Assembly (NCBI GenBank): GCA_003819755.1
Contig: RPQK01000125.1
Location: forward strand, 1-12,995
Direction of reading: 5' to 3'
From: Acidobacteriota bacterium
Lineage (GTDB): Bacteria > Acidobacteriota > UBA6911 > RPQK01
DNA: 12,995 nt
Below, piece by piece: positions 7,251-12,995 of the stretch; the stretch's first letter is position 1; every line of letters begins with the position of its first letter. A program made the position numbers and the translations under genes. Below the pieces are notes generated by a model. That model made no database searches and was not told the origin of the DNA. It saw only the letters and a program-made list of their open reading frames with translations.

Positions 7251-7342
7251 AAGGACCCGAAAGGACCTCAAAGACTTCAAGGACAACAAGGACAGCAAAG
7301 AGACTTTTCTGTCGTTGAGGTCCTTGGGGTCCTTGAGGTCTT
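7251..7342. repeat. Inverted array of a degenerate 9-bp unit (AAGGACCTC / TTGAGGTCC), convergent gap
   Basis: From 7261, five degenerate copies of AAGGACCTC (including AAAGACTTC, AAGGACAAC and AAGGACAGC) run to 7305, with one more copy, AAGGACCCG, at 7251-7259. Three copies in reverse orientation (TTGAGGTCC, TTGGGGTCC, TTGAGGTCT) run over 7315-7341. Arms 7262-7295 and 7309-7342 pair at 27 of 34 positions with no gap, around a 13-nt loop. The array fills the 107-bp gap between the ends of two convergent genes and could serve as a two-way terminator-like structure. It uses the same unit as the array at 9731-9886. Confidence 0.85.
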
Positions 7343-7351
7343 CTTAGATCC

Positions 7352-9682
7352 CTACGGCTTCAGCACCTTCAGAAAATCCCAGAACCCTTTCTTTTCCTTA
7401 CCCTGCTCGGCCTGGCCGTCCTCAACGGTCTCCTGCTCCATTTCCTCCTGAAACTCCTCATAGTGGTCCGCGTAGCAGCTTCTGGCAGGCTCAGTCCCGG
7501 CGATGAACTGTTCGGGCTGAGTGTTCGGGCAATTGAAGGTCGCGAGCAGACCGGTGCTGGTGTCGATGTAGCGGGTCACGATATTGCTGGGAACCGGGAA
7601 CTTCGCGCCGGAAACCTTGCGCAGTTTTTCTGCCCGCTTCATGAAATCCACCCAGACGGGAAGCGCCGCGTCCGCCCCGATTAAACCGATATCCGAGAAG
7701 TCGTCGTAACCCACCCAGACGACACATAACAGATCAGGAGTGTAGCCGGCGAACCAACTGTCGTTGGACGACCCGGTCTTACCGGCAACCGGCAGGCGAA
7801 AGCCCTGGGCCCTAACCCCAGCGCCAGTCCCCCAGTTTACGGCGGACTCCAGAGTCGAAGTAATGAGATACGCAACCTCCGGGGTGATCGCCTGACGACT
7901 GACCACCGGAACGTCATGCTGCTCCCCGTTCTTCGTGTAGGCCGTCATTCCTCTCAGGCGCACGACTTGCCCCTGATTCGCGAAGGCGGTGTAAGCCTGG
8001 ACCATGTCCAGCAGCGAAACCTCCCAGGTGCCGAGCGCCAGTGAGGGATAACCTTGCAGCTGCTCGCTGAAACCCAGCTTGTGGGAGAACTGGGCCACCG
8101 TCTGGTACCCGACATGTTCGGCGATCTTCACCGTCGGTACGTTCAACGAAAGGGCCAGTGCCCGTCTCAGCGTCACATTTCCCCGGTAACCGCCGCCGAA
8201 GTTCGTCGGCTCGTAGTGTTCGTCCCCGAAGTCGACCTCATAAGGAGCATCCAGGACGATGCTTCCCAGCGTGTATTGACCCGATTGCAGTGCGGTTGCG
8301 AAGACAAAAGGCTTGAACGAGGAACCCGGCTGCCGCAGGGCGTGCAGGGCCCGATTGAATTGTGTCTGCCCGTAGTTTCGGCCCCCGATCATGGCCAGCA
8401 CGTCTCCGCTTCGCGGATCGACCGCCACCAGCGCCACTTCCGGTCGCACTTTGTCCTTACGCACGCGTAGCTGCCGGTCGATCTTGGGGGTTGTCGTCCT
8501 GACCGCTTCGAGGGCCGCCTGCTGAAGCTCCGGGTCGAGAGTGCTAAAGACTTCGAAATACTCGCTTTTGCGCCAGTCCGGAACCTCCCGACTGGCCGCC
8601 TCACCTAGATAATCAATGAAGTACGGCGCCTCCGTGTAGAGGTGCCGGGTGCTCGAAACCGTCTTGATCGGCTCCCGACTCGCAACTTCCGCCTCCTTGG
8701 GGGTAATCAGCTTCTCCGCGACCATCCGGCTAAGGACGAAGTTACGGCGGCGCATCGCCGCTTCTCGGTCTGCAAACGGAGAGTAGCGATTGGGCGCCTG
8801 AATCATTCCCGCCAGCAACGCGTTTTCGGCCAGGGTCAGGGCACGGAGGGGTTTTCCCAGATAGCCGTCAGCGGCCTGGCCGAGTCCGACCATTCCGAAA
8901 GAACCGGCTTGGCCCATGTAGACCTCGTTCGCGTAGAATTCGAAGATCTGCTGCTTGCTGAACCTCGATTCCACGAGCACCGCGAGGTAAGCCTCTTCTA
9001 GCTTTCGGCGCAGGCTCTTCTTGGGAGTCAAGAAGTAGTTCTTGATGAACTGCTGCGTGATCGTGCTGCCGCCTTGCCAGGCACTCCGCGGTTTCATCTG
9101 CTTGATATTGACGAAGGCCGCACGAGCCAGCGAAGGCAGGTCCAGACCGTGATGTTGAAAGAACTGCGCATCTTCGGCCGCAAGCACGGCCTTCATCAGC
9201 TGATCCGGAATGTCCGCGTACCGAACGTACTTCCGCTTCTCTCGCGAGTTGCCAAACAGGTTGGAAAGGAACCTGGGTTTGAGGGCGGCCTTTTGAACCA
9301 TCAGGTTTCCGTTCTGAATGCCCCGGACAACCCCGTTGTCGAGTTTGATCGTCAGAACTTCCGGCTTTCCGTTTCGGCTGTGGTAAACGCGGACGCCATT
9401 CCGGCCCACTTCATACCACTGCGACCCGTCTCCTCGGGCCTTCTGTTCATAACCGCTTTCCGCGAGTTCTTGACGCAAGTCCTTCAGACTCAGGCGCTCT
9501 CCGACGGATAGCTCAAACGGCCGGCTGTAAACGGCGTTGGTGTGAGGCTGTTTCTGCAGCCGTGCATCGAGAATCGGCTTAAACCTAACATAACCAAAGA
9601 CTAAGCTGATCACGACAACCGCAAGACAGGCGAGGGCTATTCCAGACAGAATAAGCCGCCAGCGGGACTTCAGGGGGATCAT
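7352..9682 (-). CDS. Class A penicillin-binding protein, PBP1B-like (transglycosylase and transpeptidase)
   Basis: This bifunctional peptidoglycan synthase extends glycan strands and cross-links their peptides at the outer face of the inner membrane. The chosen ATG gives 776 residues: a short cytoplasmic tail, one membrane anchor (about 10-30), a UB2H-like region (about 47-130, with YSRPFELSVGERLS and GVRVYHSRNG), a GT51 domain (about 150-325) and a transpeptidase domain (about 380-690). Visible active-site motifs are AAEDAQFFQHHGLD (catalytic Glu about 170), GGSTITQQ, SSFK (Ser about 454), SLN (512-514) and KTG (635-637). The acidic tail past the domain holds two cysteines. The frame opens at a TTG at 9721, but the ATG at 9682 puts the basic residues and anchor in the usual place, so I use it. 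TATACT six bases upstream suggests a leaderless transcript. The UB2H region points to a PBP1B (MrcB-type) relative over PBP1A, with moderate certainty. Inverted 9-bp arrays lie on both sides. Confidence 0.95.
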   Translation of the reverse strand: MIPLKSRWRLILSGIALACLAVVVISLVFGYVRFKPILDARLQKQPHTNAVYSRPFELSVGERLSLKDLRQELAESGYEQKARGDGSQWYEVGRNGVRVYHSRNGKPEVLTIKLDNGVVRGIQNGNLMVQKAALKPRFLSNLFGNSREKRKYVRYADIPDQLMKAVLAAEDAQFFQHHGLDLPSLARAAFVNIKQMKPRSAWQGGSTITQQFIKNYFLTPKKSLRRKLEEAYLAVLVESRFSKQQIFEFYANEVYMGQAGSFGMVGLGQAADGYLGKPLRALTLAENALLAGMIQAPNRYSPFADREAAMRRRNFVLSRMVAEKLITPKEAEVASREPIKTVSSTRHLYTEAPYFIDYLGEAASREVPDWRKSEYFEVFSTLDPELQQAALEAVRTTTPKIDRQLRVRKDKVRPEVALVAVDPRSGDVLAMIGGRNYGQTQFNRALHALRQPGSSFKPFVFATALQSGQYTLGSIVLDAPYEVDFGDEHYEPTNFGGGYRGNVTLRRALALSLNVPTVKIAEHVGYQTVAQFSHKLGFSEQLQGYPSLALGTWEVSLLDMVQAYTAFANQGQVVRLRGMTAYTKNGEQHDVPVVSRQAITPEVAYLITSTLESAVNWGTGAGVRAQGFRLPVAGKTGSSNDSWFAGYTPDLLCVVWVGYDDFSDIGLIGADAALPVWVDFMKRAEKLRKVSGAKFPVPSNIVTRYIDTSTGLLATFNCPNTQPEQFIAGTEPARSCYADHYEEFQEEMEQETVEDGQAEQGKEKKGFWDFLKVLKP

Positions 9683-9688
9683 CCTTGT

Positions 9689-9694
9689 AGTATA
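9689..9694 (-). promoter_or_regulatory. Putative -10 element giving a leaderless PBP transcript
   Basis: On the minus strand TATACT is followed by six bases and then the ATG of the penicillin-binding protein, which would place transcription start at or next to the first base of the codon. A TTGTGC is present upstream but 21 bp away, too far for a normal -35. If TTG at 9721 were the real start, this site would lie inside the gene. Confidence 0.4.
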
Positions 9695-9730
9695 TCGCGT
9701 CGGGTCGCGGGTGGTGCACAAACGAGATAG

Positions 9731-9886
9731 CCGGAGGAAAGGCCCCCAAGGACCCCAAAGACCTCAAGGACAAAGGACGCGAACACGGTTCCTGTCCTTT
9801 GTCCTTGAGGTCCTTGAGGTCCTTGAGGTCTTTGAGGTCTTTGAGGTCTTTGAGGTCTTTGAGGTCCTTGGGGTCCTTTCCTCCGG
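9731..9886. repeat. Inverted repeat with expanded 9-bp tandem array, PBP-hisS divergent region
   Basis: Left arm 9731-9778 and right arm 9794-9886 are inverted copies around a 15-nt loop. The outer ends match (CCGGAGGAAAGG) and the inner 11 bases match exactly (GGACAAAGGAC). Between them the left arm carries three 9-bp units and the right arm eight (9805-9876): seven TTGAGGTCC/T plus one TTGGGGTCC. The arm lengths, 48 and 93 bp, differ by exactly 45 bp, which is five units. In one reading frame of the minus strand the array would spell a Lys-Asp-Leu repeat, but no real gene is there. It lies upstream of both divergent genes. Confidence 0.92.
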
Positions 9887-9900
9887 CACTCAACCGCTGG

Positions 9901-9929
9901 TTCCTCCAGCGCGACTTTGTCGCTATAAT
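9901..9929 (+). promoter_or_regulatory. Putative promoter of hisS-aspS with a dyad in the spacer
   Basis: A perfect TATAAT lies at 9924-9929, giving a likely start near 9936 and a leader of about 14 nt before the hisS ATG. The -35 position with a 17-bp spacer (9901-9906, TTCCTC) is a poor match. The perfect dyad GCGAC-TTT-GTCGC (9911-9923) ends directly at the -10 box. The leader, rich in T and C, shows no Shine-Dalgarno. Confidence 0.5.
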
Positions 9930-9949
9930 ACGGACTTTTGGCTTCTTTT

Positions 9950-11218
9950 ATGAAAGTTCAATCGATACGGGGCACGCACGATATCCTCCCTGGTTCCGTT
10001 GAGCTCTGGCAGGAGATCGAGCGTACGGCCCGCGACCTCTTCGGTCTCTATGGCTACGCGGAGATTCGCACTCCCGTTCTGGAAGAGACCGAGCTTTTCG
10101 CCCGCAGTATCGGCATCGAGACCGACATCGTCCGCAAAGAGATGTACACGATCGAGGACAGCAAGGGTAAAAGCATCACGCTCCGCCCGGAAGGGACGGC
10201 CCCGGTTGTCCGGTCGTACATCGAAAATGGCGTCAGTAGTGAAGTTCCGGTCGCCAAACTCTATTACATCGGCCCGATGTTCAGACACGAGCGGCCCCAA
10301 AAGGGACGCTATCGCCAGTTCCACCAGATCGGGGCCGAAGTGCTGGGTTCCGATAACCCTGCCATCGAGGCGGAAGTCATCGAGATGCTTTTTCGATTGC
10401 TCCAGGCGCTCGGGCTTCAGGACTTCACGCTCCTCATCAATTCCGTCGGTTGTCCGGTTTGCCGCCCGGCCTACGTTGATCGGCTGCGCGAAGAACTCCG
10501 CACCCGAGCCGGAGAATTGTGCGAGGAGTGCAGGAGGAGAACGGAAACTAATCCTCTCCGGGTGCTCGACTGCAAGGTGCCCACCTGCCAGCCCGCTATC
10601 GATCAGCTGCCCGCCATTGCCGACTGGCTCTGCCCGGAATGCCGCGAGCACTTCTCCCTCTTTCAGAAGTACCTGAAAAGTCAGGAGATTCCGGCGACCA
10701 CAGCGCCCCGACTGGTCCGCGGCCTCGATTATTACGTACGTACGACGTTCGAAATCGTGAGCGGGCGTCTTGGCCCGACTCAAAATGCTCTCGTCGGGGG
10801 CGGCCGTTATGACGGGCTGTCTGAGCTCATCGGGGGGCCGCCAGCCAAGGGTTTTGGCTTCGCGATGGGCATGGAGCGGCTGGTTCTGCTCCTCTCCGGT
10901 CGAGCCGACCTCGGCGCCCCGTACAAGCCTCCGGCCCCCGAGATCTTCCTGGTGCATCTCGATCAGCCCGCTTTTGAGCACAACCTTGGCCTGGCAAGCG
11001 AACTTCGAAAAGCGGGCATCTTCGCCTATGTCGATTTCGAGGGGAAAAGCATCAAAAGTCAGATGAGACAGGCGAATCGGCTGAACGCCCGGTTTACGTG
11101 CGTGGTGGGGGAATCCGAATTGCAGACCGGTCAGATGACCTTGAAACGGATGGCGGACGGGTCACAGACCACGCTTAAGCGGATTGAAATCGCGGAATAT
11201 CTCCGGAAAGAAAAGTGA
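9950..11218 (+). CDS. hisS: Histidyl-tRNA synthetase
   Basis: This 422-residue class II synthetase attaches histidine to tRNA-His in the cytoplasm as a homodimer. It begins MKVQSIRGTHDILPG, as HisS proteins do, which is why I choose this ATG over the in-frame TTG twelve bases earlier. Motif 1 is near RTPVLEETELFARSIG (40-55), motif 2 is YIGPMFRHERPQKGRYRQFHQ (106-126), the histidine-binding loop is LVRGLDYYVRT (255-265), followed by GGGRYDGL (283-290), and motif 3 is GFGFAMGMERLVLLL (301-315). The insertion domain carries four cysteine pairs (168/171, 191/194, 208/213, 228/231), seen in many bacterial HisS proteins and possibly metal binding. The C-terminal anticodon-binding domain runs from about 330. 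aspS starts four bases after the stop, so the two are cotranscribed. Confidence 0.98.
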   Translation: MKVQSIRGTHDILPGSVELWQEIERTARDLFGLYGYAEIRTPVLEETELFARSIGIETDIVRKEMYTIEDSKGKSITLRPEGTAPVVRSYIENGVSSEVPVAKLYYIGPMFRHERPQKGRYRQFHQIGAEVLGSDNPAIEAEVIEMLFRLLQALGLQDFTLLINSVGCPVCRPAYVDRLREELRTRAGELCEECRRRTETNPLRVLDCKVPTCQPAIDQLPAIADWLCPECREHFSLFQKYLKSQEIPATTAPRLVRGLDYYVRTTFEIVSGRLGPTQNALVGGGRYDGLSELIGGPPAKGFGFAMGMERLVLLLSGRADLGAPYKPPAPEIFLVHLDQPAFEHNLGLASELRKAGIFAYVDFEGKSIKSQMRQANRLNARFTCVVGESELQTGQMTLKRMADGSQTTLKRIEIAEYLRKEK

Positions 11219-11222
11219 GGAT

Positions 11223-12995
11223 ATGGATTCACTCGGCAATCTAACACGGACAGCCTACTGCGGATGCGTCGATGAACTGATGGTCGGCCAGAAGATTACG
11301 GTCATGGGATGGGCCGATCGGGTCCGGGACCTCGGGAACCTGATCTTCATCGACCTGCGCGATCGCGAGGGAATCGTTCAGATTGTTGCTCACCCCGAGC
11401 AGGCAGCCGCTTTGAAGAAGGCCTCTCAAGTCCGCCCGGAGTACGTCCTGGCGGTCACCGGCGAGGTCAAGCGGCGCACCCAGGAGACGGTCAATGCCGC
11501 CATCACCACCGGTACGATAGAAGTAGAGGCCGAGGAGATCAAAATTCTCAATGTCTCCCACACTCCTCCCTTCCCGATCGGGGACGCCGGCACGACCTCC
11601 GAGGAAACCCGGCTGAAATACCGATATCTCGACCTCAGAAGGCCCAGATTTCAACGCAACTTTCGGCTTCGGCACCAGGTCTGCCTTGAAACGCGCAAGT
11701 TTCTTGACTCCCGCGGGTTCCTGGAAATCGAAACTCCCTTCCTCACCAAGTCAACACCCGAGGGCGCACGCGACTACCTGGTTCCGAGCCGGATATACCC
11801 GGGCCAGTTCTACGCGCTGCCTCAGTCGCCGCAGCTCTTCAAACAACTCTTGATGGTCTCCGGTTTCGACAAGTACTTTCAGATCGTCCGTTGCTTCCGG
11901 GACGAAGACCTCCGCGCCGACCGGCAACCCGAGTTCACTCAGATTGATATCGAGATGTCCTATCCCCAGCCGGAGACCGTTTTCGAGTTAATCGAATCGC
12001 TTCTGACGGTCGTTTTTAACCTCATCGGTGTCTCCGTGCCCAGACCGATTCCCCGCCTCAGCTACCAGGAAGCCATGGCTCGGTTCGGGACTGACCGGCC
12101 GGACATGCGTTTTGGCCTGGAGTTCATTGATTTCACGGAAATATTCAAGTCGAGCGGCTTCGACGTGTTTCGAGAGATCGCCTCGGGACCCGGCCTGATC
12201 AAAGGGATTCGTGTGCCGGGCCGCGCCGACTACTCGCGCAAAGAGGTGGACACTCTGGGTGAATTGGTCAAGAACTCAGGGGCCCAGGCCCTGAGTTGGG
12301 TCAGATTAACCCCCGAGGGGCTGAAAAGCTCACTGGGTAAGGTAATCAGTCCCGAAGAGCTCCAGGCAACCGCCGATAAAGCTGGAATGCTGACTGGCGA
12401 TGTTCTGCTCCTCGTCGCCGGCACTTCTAAAGTCGTCCACGAATCCCTGTCCGCTTTGCGCTTTCACCTCGCTCAAAAAGAGAACCTGATTCCTGCCAAT
12501 GAATTCAAGTTCCTCTGGGTGTACGACTTCCCGTTGCTCCAGTGGGATGATCAGGAAAAGCGGTATTTCGCGTGTCATCACCCGTTTACTTCTCCCAAAG
12601 AGGAAGACATTCATCTGCTCGACTCCGACCCCGGTCGCGTGCGGGCCAAGGCCTATGACATCGTGCTGAACGGTACGGAAATCGGCGGAGGGTCGGTTCG
12701 TATCCATCAGCAAAAGATGCAGAAACGGGTCTTCGAAGCCCTGGGCATTACCCCGGAAGAAGCAGAGATGAAGTTCGCCTTCTTTCTCGAGGCGCTCCGC
12801 TACGGCGCACCGCCGCACGGCGGGATCGCCCTGGGTGTCGACCGCCTGGTCATGATCCTGGCCGGTGAACGCTCCCTGCGCGACGTCATCGCTTTCCCCA
12901 AAACTGCCCGCGCGGTCGATATGATGAGCGGCTCGCCCTCACCGGTAAGCCCCGATCAACTACGTGAGCTGCACTTGAGAATCAAGGAGGACTGA
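11223..12995 (+). CDS. aspS: Aspartyl-tRNA synthetase, bacterial type
   Basis: This 590-residue class II synthetase is complete; its TGA is the last codon of the window. It has an N-terminal OB-fold anticodon-binding domain (about 8-110), the catalytic core from about 140 with RYLDLRRP, GFLEIETPFLTKSTPEGARD (165-184), ALPQSPQLFKQLLM (198-211), motif 2 FRDEDLRADRQPEFTQID (225-242) and motif 3 GGIALGVDRLVMIL (533-546), plus the bacterial GAD insertion between motifs 2 and 3. The frame extends upstream to 11184 inside hisS, but the ATG at 11223 has GAGG just before it, overlapping the hisS stop, and matches the family N-terminus. Residue 37 in RVRDLGNLIF is Leu, as in tRNA-Asp-specific E. coli AspRS, where non-discriminating enzymes such as that of Pseudomonas have His. 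Confidence 0.98.
   Translation: MDSLGNLTRTAYCGCVDELMVGQKITVMGWADRVRDLGNLIFIDLRDREGIVQIVAHPEQAAALKKASQVRPEYVLAVTGEVKRRTQETVNAAITTGTIEVEAEEIKILNVSHTPPFPIGDAGTTSEETRLKYRYLDLRRPRFQRNFRLRHQVCLETRKFLDSRGFLEIETPFLTKSTPEGARDYLVPSRIYPGQFYALPQSPQLFKQLLMVSGFDKYFQIVRCFRDEDLRADRQPEFTQIDIEMSYPQPETVFELIESLLTVVFNLIGVSVPRPIPRLSYQEAMARFGTDRPDMRFGLEFIDFTEIFKSSGFDVFREIASGPGLIKGIRVPGRADYSRKEVDTLGELVKNSGAQALSWVRLTPEGLKSSLGKVISPEELQATADKAGMLTGDVLLLVAGTSKVVHESLSALRFHLAQKENLIPANEFKFLWVYDFPLLQWDDQEKRYFACHHPFTSPKEEDIHLLDSDPGRVRAKAYDIVLNGTEIGGGSVRIHQQKMQKRVFEALGITPEEAEMKFAFFLEALRYGAPPHGGIALGVDRLVMILAGERSLRDVIAFPKTARAVDMMSGSPSPVSPDQLRELHLRIKED

Noticed and set aside
9585..9893. Minus-strand ORF with a Lys-Asp-Leu tandem repeat protein
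   Set aside because: It is the translation of the 9-bp intergenic array running on into an alternative frame of the PBP gene; period nine keeps any frame open, so the ORF is not evidence of coding.
9923..10981. Minus-strand ORF of 352 residues opposite hisS
   Set aside because: It is a shadow of hisS, which carries all class II synthetase motifs.

Overview
The window is a GC-rich (roughly 57-58 % by eye), tightly packed bacterial chromosomal segment of mostly housekeeping genes. No phage, transposase, CRISPR, tRNA or rRNA gene was seen. The protein types suggest a Gram-negative-type soil or subsurface bacterium: a short Psd next to PssA, a PBP1B-like bifunctional penicillin-binding protein, a DUF465 small protein, bacterial-type AspRS and a large GT-C-like membrane protein. 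Acidobacteriota is my best guess, but it is inference from protein style and repeat content; no taxonomic marker was compared.

Layout. From 1 to 5003 everything reads on the minus strand. In transcription order this is a DUF465 helical-hairpin protein (4773-5003) with its own strong terminator (4694-4742), then psd-pssA (phosphatidylethanolamine synthesis, overlapping or abutting), a 141-bp palindromic repeat, then mgtE-recO-glyQ-glyS. mgtE and recO overlap by 4 bp and glyQ and glyS by 11 bp; glyS runs off the left edge. A divergent intergenic region (5004-5204) leads to a plus-strand gene for a 679-residue polytopic membrane protein, possibly a GT-C-type glycosyltransferase. This gene converges on a minus-strand class A penicillin-binding protein (7352-9682). 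The PBP diverges from a plus-strand hisS-aspS pair (9950-12995), whose last stop codon is the last base of the window.

The genes fall into three themes: aminoacyl-tRNA synthesis (glyQS, hisS, aspS), envelope building (psd, pssA, the class A PBP, the GT-C-like protein) and ion or DNA maintenance (mgtE, recO).

The unusual content is non-coding. Two inverted repeats built from the same degenerate 9-bp unit (TTGAGGTCC and its complement) flank the PBP gene, one in the convergent gap (7251-7342) and one in the divergent promoter region (9731-9886). In the second, one arm is longer than the other by exactly five 9-bp units, a clear sign of tandem expansion or contraction after the palindrome formed. 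A third, unrelated 60-bp-arm palindrome sits four bases past the pssA stop. I found no evidence of a new multi-gene system; the repeat family is the most interesting item.
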